Positions 1-7,625 of a stretch of DNA of 64,000 nucleotides are shown here, piece by piece. Numbering within the stretch: position 1 is the first letter of the stretch; every line of letters starts with the position of its first letter. Location of the stretch: assembly GCA_050331715.1 (NCBI GenBank), contig JBHJGO010000015.1:65373-129372 (forward strand), in the 5' to 3' direction. The notes beneath the pieces are model-generated. The model had not been told where the DNA came from, did no database searches, and saw only the letters and a program-made list of their open reading frames with translations. The position numbers and the translations under genes were made by a program. Source of the stretch: JBHJGO01 sp050331715 (GTDB lineage Bacteria; Cyanobacteriota; Cyanobacteriia; Cyanobacteriales; Microcoleaceae).

Positions 1-106
1 CACTTCGTTCAAACTGCCGCAGGGCGACGGTAATTTCTGAAGTGGAAATTGAGAGTTCCTCTTGCAGAAATCGGAGAATGTGATTGTCGTGGCGATCTCC
101 ATGCAT
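1..106 (-). CDS. DUF2949-like small protein, N-terminal part (cut by window edge)
   Basis: An open frame on the minus strand starts with ATG at 106-104 and runs off the window edge after 35 codons. An AAAGGAG ribosome binding site sits six to seven bases upstream. The visible peptide (MHGDRHDNHILRFL, then EELSISTSEI and ALRQFERS) resembles the short cyanobacterial DUF2949 family, in which an LxFLxxEL stretch is followed by a helix ending in ALR. The function of that family is unknown. It lies downstream of dps on the same strand. The assignment rests on the N-terminus only. Confidence 0.55.
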   Translation of the reverse strand, partial: MHGDRHDNHILRFLQEELSISTSEITVALRQFERS

Positions 107-153
107 TTAATTACTCCTTTTCAGTAGGGTTTTCCGGATGCTCAATCAGTGAA

Positions 154-702
154 CTAATTGAATCGCTGAACAAAGGCAAACGTGAGGCTATCTTGACTCA
201 GGAAGTGGTTAATATGAAATGCCCGATCCTCAGTCTCCAATAACATCTTTTCGTACAGGTAGCGGGTAGCCCGATCGCCGATGCTCTCCACCTGGGCGGC
301 CTGTCGTCGTAGCAGATCAATCGCTGCCTGCTCCGCTTGCAGATCGTGCTCCAGCATTTGACGGCAGTTGAAAATCCCATCCGGTTCTGGGGTGAAACAG
401 CAGAGTTCTGCAAGTTTATTAAAGCTAGCAGCTGGAACTCCGCCAAGGCCATTTAAGCGCTCTCCTGCATCATGAACATAGCCCTGAACCGCGTCATAGC
501 TATCCTGGAAAAACTGATGCACGGAGTAGAATTCTGCTCCTTCTACTACAAAGTGATGCTTCTGGTATTGCAGATACAGGGCTTGAAAACTGGCTAAAAC
601 AATATTCAAACCTTCACAAATGGGAACAGTAAGTTCTTGACTAAACCCGATTGGGTTGTCAGTCACTTGTCCGAAAGCTTGAACAGCAGTAGCTTGTGTC
701 AT
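154..702 (-). CDS. dps: Dps-family ferritin (DNA starvation/stress protein)
   Basis: This 182-residue protein is a Dps-type mini-ferritin. Such proteins form 12-mers that oxidise and store iron with peroxide, lowering Fenton damage. The family pattern is visible: a KHHFVVEG helix, the EFYSVHQFF stretch, then AERLNGLGGVP (GERLNGLGG here), which carries the inter-subunit ferroxidase residues, and a C-terminal helix rich in acidic residues. Length matches cyanobacterial Dps (150-190 aa). The start has a strong AAAGGAG site. It lies downstream of nifP and two small nif-linked genes on the same strand, so a role in handling iron or peroxide for nitrogenase is plausible but inferred. Confidence 0.88.
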   Translation of the reverse strand: MTQATAVQAFGQVTDNPIGFSQELTVPICEGLNIVLASFQALYLQYQKHHFVVEGAEFYSVHQFFQDSYDAVQGYVHDAGERLNGLGGVPAASFNKLAELCCFTPEPDGIFNCRQMLEHDLQAEQAAIDLLRRQAAQVESIGDRATRYLYEKMLLETEDRAFHINHFLSQDSLTFAFVQRFN

Positions 703-1054
703 TAGGATTTTCTCCTTTTATTGTAGGGTTGAAATTTTGAGATTACACTCACAGGTTGAGTTCAATGAGTCAAAGTGTCAGGATTAATTAACAAGAAACT
801 TTTAAAAAGAAACTTTGTCAATTAATTCAGTGGCTAGAACCTAATCAGGATTATAAATCTTTTGAATGTTGTTTAACCAAAGATTGGTGAACAACTATCT
901 AGAAACTTTGCGAGGTGAGCTATTTCAGATTTTCGTGCTCAATAACAGATCTAAAATACATGGATTTGATCTAGAATTTTAGTCAGTTAAGAACACAAAC
1001 AACGTAGCAATCACCACACTTTCAATCAGAAAAGATTGAAAAATCCTGAAGATT
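703..1054. promoter_or_regulatory. dps upstream region with three copies of a 10-bp repeat
   Basis: No gene is visible here. The AT-rich stretch should hold the dps promoter. It contains AAGAAACTTT at 793-802 and again at 807-816, the second followed by G, and AGAAACTTTG at 901-910. The first two copies start 14 bp apart. Repeats of this kind ahead of a dps gene could be a regulator site, but no known operator is recognised. Confidence 0.35.
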
Positions 1055-1336
1055 CTAGCCCTGTGAATAATCCTGCGAACACTCTTGCCAGCATTGCTCT
1101 AACCAGCTTACTAGGTCACGGCGAGAGGCCGTAAATTGCTGAACTACACTCCTCACAATCACAGCAGCATTGGTGGTTTGAACTTCAACACGAAGTGAAC
1201 CATCATCTAAGCACCAGCAAGGAATTGATAGTTCCTGAAGCCGATGATAAACCTGCCAGCGATCAATACGAGAAATGTCGATCTTTTGTAGGGCAGCCTG
1301 CCCTGGGTGAATTGAATTTTGAGAGAAAAATGACAT
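1055..1336 (-). CDS. Small nif-linked protein, paralogue of its neighbour at 1424-1690
   Basis: This 93-residue protein is not assigned to a named family. It aligns over its whole length with the 88-residue protein encoded just upstream: both have an S-x-x-x-QN start, a RW/RCQ-x-x-x-x-x-QELxIPCxC core, DGSLRxxVQT, then AAIV...VQQF. The QEL(S/T)IPC(W/Q)C segment with two cysteines is the best conserved part. The small size, the paired cysteines and the position between nifP and dps suggest a metal or redox accessory role, but this is inference. Small ORFs of about this size next to nifP are known in nif clusters of Leptolyngbya-type cyanobacteria. Confidence 0.72.
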   Translation of the reverse strand: MSFFSQNSIHPGQAALQKIDISRIDRWQVYHRLQELSIPCWCLDDGSLRVEVQTTNAAVIVRSVVQQFTASRRDLVSWLEQCWQECSQDYSQG

Positions 1337-1423
1337 GATAGTAACCTCTGATGTCTAGTTAGGGTTGATGCTTTCTGAGCTGCACGAGGTGATTTTAGGA
1401 ATAAAACTTTCGTCTTTTGAACT

Positions 1424-1690
1424 TTAAGCTTCCCAATCCTTTGGGGTGTTGAGTGACATTCCCCCGAGAATGAATTGCTGGACTAAATTACTGACTATTG
1501 CCGCCGAACTGGGGGTTTGAACTACGATTCGCAGCGAGCCATCTCCTGAACATTGACAAGGAATTGTTAATTCCTGGAAATGATTACAGATTTGACAACG
1601 GTCGGTTAGGGGAATACCAACTACTCGCAACGCTGAACATTTTGGATAGGTTTGCCCTAACTGGGTTGGATTCTGAGCGTCAAGTGACAT
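1424..1690 (-). CDS. Small nif-linked protein, paralogue of its neighbour at 1055-1336
   Basis: An 88-residue protein immediately downstream of nifP (45 bp gap) and upstream of its paralogue. Shared positions include QELTIPCQC (residues about 38-46), GDGSLRIVVQT and AAIVSNLVQQF. It has two additional cysteines (CQIC) ahead of the conserved core that the 93-residue copy lacks. No domain name can be given. The two copies have diverged strongly, so the duplication is old rather than recent. The gene has its own GGCTACTCCT-type upstream region (AGGAGTAG on the + strand complement), consistent with translation from this ATG. Confidence 0.72.
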   Translation of the reverse strand: MSLDAQNPTQLGQTYPKCSALRVVGIPLTDRCQICNHFQELTIPCQCSGDGSLRIVVQTPSSAAIVSNLVQQFILGGMSLNTPKDWEA

Positions 1691-1735
1691 AGGAGTAGCC
1701 TCGGTGTGTTTCTTAGGCGAGTGTGTTCTCCAAAC

Positions 1736-2539
1736 TTAAAAGATACTTGAAGACATCATCAATATTTTGACCTGTGCTTCTAACTGTTCGATTTGATCAA
1801 CCAATGTCCGCATCACTTCTGCTTCTGTGTCTAGAAGTTTGTGATGTTCTAAAGGGCAATCCTCTGTTCCCGCACGGCAAATATTACGCCCCGGAACACC
1901 AACTGCGGTGCAGTGAGCCGGAACATGGCGCAGAATGATTGAGCCTGCTCCGACACGAGCATAGTTACCGATCTGAATATTACCCAACACCTTCGCGCCT
2001 GCTCCGATGACGACGTGCTCTCCAACAGTGGGGTGGCGCTTTCCGGTTTCTTTTCCCGTACCGCCTAGGGTTACACCTTGGTAAATTAGGGTGTAGTCCC
2101 CAACAATAGCGGTTTCTCCAATCACAACGCCCATACCGTGGTCAATGAAAACCCCTTTGCCAATTTGAGCGCCGGGGTGAATCTCAATCCCTGTCAAGAA
2201 TCGAGTTAGATGGGAAATAAACCGAGGCAGGAAACCAATTTGTTGCTGATGTAGCCAGTGAGCTAGACGATGACTGGTGAGCGCATGAAATCCTGGATAA
2301 CAACACACAATCTCTAACCAACCTCGCGCCGCTGGATCTCGTTCAGTAATAATTTGAAAGTCCTCAGTGATTGGTAGTTGAGCTAATCGGGTGGTCAGTT
2401 GGATTGACAATGCATGGGCATATTGAAAGATGTTTTCCCTAATAAAGGGTTGGATCTGACGAGACTGATGAGCTGCTTGGTGAGCAACCTTGGTAATCCA
2501 GTCAACGGGGGCTGTGAGTAGAGAGAGAGTGGATAGCAT
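1736..2539 (-). CDS. nifP: Serine O-acetyltransferase, nif-type (NifP/CysE)
   Basis: This 267-residue enzyme transfers acetyl from acetyl-CoA to serine, giving O-acetylserine for cysteine synthesis. In nif clusters it boosts cysteine supply for Fe-S cluster assembly. An N-terminal helical part (about 1-100) is followed by left-handed beta-helix hexapeptide repeats (about 120-215). The CysE signatures are present: DHGMGVVIGETA, the GVTLGGTGK loop, KRHPTVG and GAGAKVLGN. It is transcribed away from nifB across a 730-bp divergent region, the classic nifP-nifB arrangement. A housekeeping CysE would look similar; the location is why nifP is preferred. Confidence 0.92.
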   Translation of the reverse strand: MLSTLSLLTAPVDWITKVAHQAAHQSRQIQPFIRENIFQYAHALSIQLTTRLAQLPITEDFQIITERDPAARGWLEIVCCYPGFHALTSHRLAHWLHQQQIGFLPRFISHLTRFLTGIEIHPGAQIGKGVFIDHGMGVVIGETAIVGDYTLIYQGVTLGGTGKETGKRHPTVGEHVVIGAGAKVLGNIQIGNYARVGAGSIILRHVPAHCTAVGVPGRNICRAGTEDCPLEHHKLLDTEAEVMRTLVDQIEQLEAQVKILMMSSSIF

Positions 2540-3270
2540 TTTGGAGCAGGAGGAACGGTGAGTTGTTGGGTTTGTTTCACTGCTTATACAAAATGCAGTT
2601 AGGTTCTTTTTCAGGCTGAATCGAGATGGAATTACTAGAGGTATTAGAAAGCGTACTCACCTGTAAACCCTTGACCTAGCGGTCTTGAAAATTATTACTG
2701 GATCGGGGAGTGAGTATTTAATATAGGGCGTTCTGTATTTTGGCTTAGTCAGACGAGTAATCCTGCACTCAACCTAAAAGGTTTCCTAGATAAGCATTCA
2801 AGTTACTTTTGAATCAAAAAAAAAGAGATTGAAGCTGTACTCAGTCCTGGAAATCAAACTCTAAGACTGTTGCATAGACTACAAAAACCCAGTGTATTGT
2901 TAAATAAGATACAAATATATCTGTTGACTTCATACCAACTAAGATTCCACCCAATAATTCAGTCTAAATTTTGGAATTGAGTACGTTGTAAATCACTGCT
3001 TAAATAATAATCGAATCGCTGCAAAACCCCATCGAAAAAAGTATTGAGCTGAGTACAGCTATTGCCGCTCCATACCTCAAAAATACTAACCCCCTCGTGT
3101 AAAAATACTCATCCCTCTGATCAAAAAAAAGTTTCGATGAGGGTTTCATCGGGATTTGAGCACTTGAGTATAGTTCTAATCAATCAATAACTCTATCGAC
3201 CCTTCGCTACATGGGGTACTCCAACTCGGTTGGTATAACTTGCATAACGAAAAACAAAACGTTCTTCCCC
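2540..3270. promoter_or_regulatory. Divergent nifP-nifB control region
   Basis: This gene-free stretch drives nifP leftward and nifB rightward. It holds several ordered signals. The 12-mer AGCTGTACTCAG is at 2833-2844 and its exact reverse complement CTGAGTACAGCT is at 3049-3060, so the two sites face opposite genes at about 294 and 211 bp from the start codons. The second site also forms a perfect AGCTG-4-CAGCT palindrome. Two direct repeats of AAAAATACTmAyCCC start at 3079 and 3101, exactly 22 bp apart. A CGATGA-5-TCATCG inverted repeat lies at 3135-3151. A weak NtcA-like GTT-N8-TAC is at 2899-2912. In Leptolyngbya this region is where the activator CnfR acts; linking these motifs to CnfR is inference. 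Confidence 0.6.
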
Positions 3271-4797
3271 ATGACACCACCACCCGCAACACCAATCGAG
3301 TCTACTTCCACAACAGATCTGATAATTACTAAAAATCAGGTTAAAGCTAAGAAGTCTTCTGGCAGTTGTGGCTGTAGCTCAACAAAGCCCCAAGAAATCA
3401 AAGACAAGCGGTTACAGGAGCGAATCGAGAAGCATCCTTGTTATAGAGAGGAAGCCCATCACCACTACGCCCGTATGCACGTTGCCGTTGCGCCTGCGTG
3501 CAACATTCAGTGCAACTTCTGTAATCGTAAGTATGACTGTGCTAATGAAAGCCGCCCTGGTGTAGTTAGCGAACTACTGACTCCTGAAGAGGCTGCCCAC
3601 AAGGTGCTAGTCATCGCGGGTAAGATTCCTCAAATGACGGTACTGGGAATCGCTGGCCCTGGCGATCCTTTGGCAAACCCAGAAAAGACCTTCCGCACCT
3701 TTGAACTGATCGCTGATCAGGCTCCAGACATCAAACTCTGCCTGTCCACCAATGGACTTATGTTGCCGGATCACGTTGATAAGATTAAGGAACTGAATGT
3801 CGACCACGTCACCATGACTATTAATATGGTTGATCCTGAAGTCGGTACGAAGATTTATCCCTGGGTTCACTACCGCCGTAAGCGCTATCGGGGTATTGAT
3901 GGGGTGAAGATCCTGCACGAACGTCAGATGGAAGGCATTCAGGCGCTACGGGAAGCCGATATTCTCTGCAAGGTCAACTCCGTGATGATCCCTGGCATCA
4001 ACGATGAGCATCTAGCAGAAGTTGATGAAGTGATTCGCTCCCATGGTGCATTTTTGCACAACATCATGCCACTGATCTCTGCACCTGAGCATGGAACCTA
4101 CTTCGGTCTCAATGGACAGCGTGGCCCCACTCCTAAAGAGTTAAAAGCGCTTCAGGATAAATGTTCTGGCAACTTGAAGATGATGCGTCACTGTCGTCAG
4201 TGCCGGGCTGATGCGGTCGGACTTCTCGGTGAAGATCGTTCTCAGGAATTCACCAAAGACAAGTTCATGGAAATGGCTCCAGAATACAATCTAGAAACTC
4301 GTCAGGAAGTTCACGCTGGAATTGCTAAGTTCCGCGAGCAGTTGAAAACGGCTAAAGAGGAAAAGGCAGCAACGAAGGCAGCCAAGCAGGATGCACCGAA
4401 GATTCTGGTGGCTGTGGCAACCAAGGGTAAGCGTCTGGTTAATCAGCACTTCGGTCATGCCAAAGAGTTCCAAATCTTTGAGGTGGATGGAGTAGAAGCC
4501 AAGTTCGTCGGACACCGCAAAATTGACCAATACTGCCAGGGCGGTTACGGCGAAGACGCAACCCTAGGGGGTGTAATCAAGGCAATCGAAGACTGCAAGG
4601 GTGTATTGGTTTCCAAGATTGGTGATTGTCCTAAGCATGAGCTGTTGGAAGCTGGAATTCAGCCCTATGAAGCCTACGACACGATTGATAAGGTTGCGTT
4701 GGAATTCTATGAGCAGTATTTCCAGCAGCAAGCTGAGGAGCAAGCCCGAAAACAAGCTAATCAAGCTAATCAAAAAGCTGAATTGGTTGGGGTATAG
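3271..4797 (+). CDS. nifB: Nitrogenase cofactor biosynthesis radical SAM protein NifB
   Basis: NifB fuses two [4Fe-4S] units and inserts carbide to make NifB-co, the core of the FeMo-cofactor. The radical-SAM motif CNIQCNFC gives Cys77, Cys81 and Cys84 when translation starts at 3271. An N-terminal SSGSCGCSS segment, RHCRQCRADA near residue 310 and a C-terminal NifX-like cofactor-binding domain (about 378-490) are all as in full-length NifB. The open frame extends 20 codons further up to 3211, but that stretch is unlike the family, so the ATG at 3271 (508 residues) is preferred. It is the first gene of the rightward nif series. The ferredoxin gene fdxN that often follows nifB is absent here. 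Confidence 0.96.
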   Translation: MTPPPATPIESTSTTDLIITKNQVKAKKSSGSCGCSSTKPQEIKDKRLQERIEKHPCYREEAHHHYARMHVAVAPACNIQCNFCNRKYDCANESRPGVVSELLTPEEAAHKVLVIAGKIPQMTVLGIAGPGDPLANPEKTFRTFELIADQAPDIKLCLSTNGLMLPDHVDKIKELNVDHVTMTINMVDPEVGTKIYPWVHYRRKRYRGIDGVKILHERQMEGIQALREADILCKVNSVMIPGINDEHLAEVDEVIRSHGAFLHNIMPLISAPEHGTYFGLNGQRGPTPKELKALQDKCSGNLKMMRHCRQCRADAVGLLGEDRSQEFTKDKFMEMAPEYNLETRQEVHAGIAKFREQLKTAKEEKAATKAAKQDAPKILVAVATKGKRLVNQHFGHAKEFQIFEVDGVEAKFVGHRKIDQYCQGGYGEDATLGGVIKAIEDCKGVLVSKIGDCPKHELLEAGIQPYEAYDTIDKVALEFYEQYFQQQAEEQARKQANQANQKAELVGV

Positions 4798-4806
4798 CTG
4801 GGTAAA

Positions 4807-4836
4807 GGTGCGTTACGCTTCGCTAACACATCCTAC
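4807..4836. repeat. Dispersed GTGCGTTA/TAACGCAC repeat copy
   Basis: The 30-bp segment GGTGCGTTACGCTTCGCTAA plus ACACATCCTAC is one copy of an imperfect-palindrome repeat with further copies at 17738-17769, 17805-17835 and 27602-27632. This copy is in the opposite orientation to the others. It lies in the 226-bp nifB-nifS gap, where no gene is visible. Confidence 0.7.
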
Positions 4837-5023
4837 TGCTTCAAAGCTCCTAATGTTTGATGGCACGACGTGTAGGGATAGGGATTACTGACATCTCAAA
4901 ATCTCTCTTAAAGTCCAATCGTAATTCCTCTCCCTACACTTTCCTGAACATTCTTGAGTCCACTTTTAACCTGAGTCAACCCTGCAATTTTTACCTGAAT
5001 TATTCATTACCTGGGGAGGCAAA

Positions 5024-6226
5024 ATGAACCACAGTATTTATCTTGATAACAACGCCACAACTCGAATTGATGAAGTAGTTATTGAGGCAATGTTACCCTA
5101 TCTCACGACCTACTACGGTAACCCATCCAGTATGCATACTTTTGGCGGACAAGTCGGTCGAGCTGTCCGGACGGCTAGAGAACAAGTTGCTAGCCTACTG
5201 AATGCAGAATCTTCAGAAATTGTTTTCACCAGTTGTGGAACTGAAGGAGACAACGCTGCGATTCGAGCTGCCCTCTCCGCTCAGCCCCAAAAACGGCACA
5301 TCATTACCACCCAGGTTGAACATCCAGCGGTTCTGAATCTGTTCAAGCGCCTGGAAAAAGAGGGATACACTGCCACCTATCTTTCTGTTAATCAAAAGGG
5401 TCAACTTGATCTAGATGAATTGGAAGCCTCTCTCACTGGCAATACTGCCCTGGTTTCCGTCATGTACGCCAACAATGAAACAGGGGTGATTTTCCCCATC
5501 GAACAAATTGGCCAGATAGTGAAAGAGTACGGTGCCATCTTCCACGTTGATGCTGTACAGGCCGTGGGTAAAATTCCCCTAGACATGAAAACTAGCACCA
5601 TTGACCTACTTGCCCTTTCCGGCCACAAAATTCACGCTCCCAAGGGGGTTGGTGCCCTCTATGTTCGTAAAGGCGTTCGTTTCCGTCCGCTTCTGATTGG
5701 TGGCCACCAGGAACGGGGTCGTCGAGGAGGCACAGAGAACGTTCCTGGCCTCGTTGCCCTGGGCAAAGCCGCAGAACTGGCTCAGGAACATCTGGCGGGT
5801 GTTGAGCAGGAGCAAAAATTACGGGATTACCTGGAAAAAAGTATTCTAGAAATCATTCCAAATACCGTTGTCAACGGTGATCCGATTAATCGTCTGCCCA
5901 ATACGACAAACATCGGCTTCAAATACATCGAAGGTGAAGCAATTCTACTCTCCTTGAATCAGTTTGGTATCTGCGCCTCCTCCGGTTCCGCCTGCACTTC
6001 GGGCTCCTTAGAACCTTCCCACGTGTTGCGAGCCTTGGGACTCCCCTACAGCGTATTGCACGGTTCCATCCGTTTCAGCCTCTCTCGATATACCACTCAA
6101 GCTGAAATTGACCGGGTTCTAGAGGTTCTCCCTGGAGTAATTGATCGACTCCGTGCCCTCTCACCCTTCAATAGTGATGATTCAGAGTGGTTGCAGGAGC
6201 AAGAAAAGGCTTTGGCGGCGGTTTAG
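5024..6226 (+). CDS. nifS: Cysteine desulfurase NifS
   Basis: NifS is a PLP enzyme that takes sulphur from cysteine for nitrogenase Fe-S clusters. Length (400 aa) fits the family. The PLP lysine is Lys202 in LSGHKIHAPKG. The flexible active-site loop reads SGSACTSGSLEPSH with the persulphide cysteine at 324; a further cysteine, Cys317, precedes it. The N-terminus YLDNNATTR is the usual class V aminotransferase start. A GGGGAGG ribosome binding site precedes the ATG by six bases. It sits between nifB and nifU, its scaffold partner. The downstream gap begins with 7-bp repeats right at the stop codon. Confidence 0.97.
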   Translation: MNHSIYLDNNATTRIDEVVIEAMLPYLTTYYGNPSSMHTFGGQVGRAVRTAREQVASLLNAESSEIVFTSCGTEGDNAAIRAALSAQPQKRHIITTQVEHPAVLNLFKRLEKEGYTATYLSVNQKGQLDLDELEASLTGNTALVSVMYANNETGVIFPIEQIGQIVKEYGAIFHVDAVQAVGKIPLDMKTSTIDLLALSGHKIHAPKGVGALYVRKGVRFRPLLIGGHQERGRRGGTENVPGLVALGKAAELAQEHLAGVEQEQKLRDYLEKSILEIIPNTVVNGDPINRLPNTTNIGFKYIEGEAILLSLNQFGICASSGSACTSGSLEPSHVLRALGLPYSVLHGSIRFSLSRYTTQAEIDRVLEVLPGVIDRLRALSPFNSDDSEWLQEQEKALAAV

Positions 6227-6262
6227 TTATTGGTCATTGGTCATTAGTCAAGAACACGAGTG
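6226..6262. repeat. Degenerate heptamer repeat block after nifS
   Basis: Starting at the nifS stop codon, TTATTGGTCATTGGTCATTAG is a run of 7-bp units of the type (C/T)ATTGGT. It is the first of several such blocks between nif genes and resembles the short tandemly repeated repetitive (STRR) sequences known from filamentous cyanobacteria. Confidence 0.65.
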
Positions 6263-6308
6263 ACAGAGAACGGGTAAGGGATAGCAAACTTAATGAAGGA
6301 TAAGAAAA

Positions 6309-7214
6309 ATGTGGGACTACACTGACAAGGTAATGGAGCATTTCCAGAACCCCCAAAATCAAGGCACGATTGCTGAACAGGAAGAAGGAGCGAAGGTTGT
6401 AACTGGGGAAGTTGGCAGCATTGCCTGTGGAGATGCTCTCCGCCTACATCTTAAGATTGACGAAGAGACTCAAACGATTACAGATGCAAAGTTTCAGACT
6501 TTTGGTTGTGCCAGTGCGATCGCATCTTCTTCCGCTCTCACTCAATTGCTTAAGGGCAGAAAGGTTGATGATGCGATGAATCTCACCAATCGTCAGATCG
6601 CTGACTATTTGGGGGGTCTGCCAGAGGAAAAGATGCACTGTTCTGTCATGGGGCAGGAAGCACTGGAAGCAGCGATTTACAGCTATAAGGGAATTCCTCT
6701 AGAAACCCATGAGGACGATGAAGGAGCATTGCTGTGTAGCTGCTTTGGGGTGACAGAAAACCGGATTCGGCGAATCATCATCGAGAATCAATTGACCACA
6801 GCGGAAGAAGTCACCAACTACGTCAAAGCCGGAGGTGGGTGCGGCTCTTGTCTAGCTGACATTGATGACATCATCTTTGACATTGAAGCGGCACGAGCCA
6901 ACGGTGAAGTAACGGCTGCTCCAGCAACAGCAGCATCTGTTCCAACTGAGCCTGCTTCAGCCAATGCAGTTAAGCCCTTAACAAACATTCAAAAAATCAC
7001 CAAAATTCAGCAGGTTCTCGAAGAACAAATCAGACCCGTTCTAGCGGAAGACGGAGGTGACGTGGAACTATTCGATGTGGATGGTGACGTGGTCAAAGTC
7101 GTTCTCAAGGGTTCTTGTAGTGGATGCGAAAGCAGCACTGAGACTCTCAAGTTTGCTATTGAAGCAACGTTGAAGGGCACAGTTCTACCCACGCTAGTTG
7201 TGCAGTCAGTTTAG
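6309..7214 (+). CDS. nifU: Fe-S cluster scaffold NifU
   Basis: NifU builds Fe-S clusters on a scaffold and hands them to nitrogenase proteins. Its three-domain layout is complete in 301 residues: an IscU-like domain (about 1-125, cysteines in SIACGDA, TFGCASA and MHCSVMG), a central [2Fe-2S] BFD-like domain (LLCSCFGV to GGGCGSCL, about 140-180), a low-complexity linker rich in Ala/Thr/Pro (about 197-225), and a C-terminal NifU/Nfu domain with the CSGC cluster site (GSCSGCESS). Lies 82 bp after nifS. The stop codon is followed directly by heptamer repeats. Confidence 0.97.
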   Translation: MWDYTDKVMEHFQNPQNQGTIAEQEEGAKVVTGEVGSIACGDALRLHLKIDEETQTITDAKFQTFGCASAIASSSALTQLLKGRKVDDAMNLTNRQIADYLGGLPEEKMHCSVMGQEALEAAIYSYKGIPLETHEDDEGALLCSCFGVTENRIRRIIIENQLTTAEEVTNYVKAGGGCGSCLADIDDIIFDIEAARANGEVTAAPATAASVPTEPASANAVKPLTNIQKITKIQQVLEEQIRPVLAEDGGDVELFDVDGDVVKVVLKGSCSGCESSTETLKFAIEATLKGTVLPTLVVQSV

Positions 7215-7625
7215 TTATTGGTTATTGGTTAGGTTGGTCTTACGAATGACTAAGGACAAATGACGAAGGACAAATAAAGAAAGGAGAAATTATGAAACAG
7301 TTCATGCAAAAAAAAGGAGAGCGATCGCCTCCCTAAGTGTCGCTTTCTAACCTGCCAGATTTTAGAGTTCCGAACAGTACTTGAGACAATTCGCAGAGGA
7401 CGAAATTCCTTTATCGTCATTGGTTGTTGGTTATTAGTCATTAGTTGTTAGTCACTGGTCATTGGTTGGATCAATCTCATAGACAGCGAATGATGAGGGA
7501 TAAATGACGAAGGATGAATGACGAAGGACAAGTGACAAATGACCGTCTCATCTCACGTTCAATTTCTTTCTTAAATCTGCATTTCAATCAACACTCCAAC
7601 CTATTCTTTAAAGCGAGAAAGTACC
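7214..7625. repeat. nifU-nifH spacer: two heptamer repeat blocks around a possible leader ORF
   Basis: This 411-bp spacer contains no normal gene. Blocks at 7214-7278 and about 7416-7543 consist of units such as TATTGGT, CATTAGT, GACAAAT and GACGAAG. Between them a strong AAAGGAG site precedes ATG at 7292 and a 14-codon frame ending at 7336, which overlaps a GGAG-AGCGATCGC-CTCC inverted repeat built on a HIP1-type octamer. The nifH promoter is expected in this region, but no clear -35/-10 pair or NtcA site is seen. Confidence 0.5.

Noticed and set aside
2899..2912. NtcA site GTT-N8-TAC ahead of nifB
   Set aside because: The left half deviates from GTA and no well-spaced -10 follows; kept only as a weak note.
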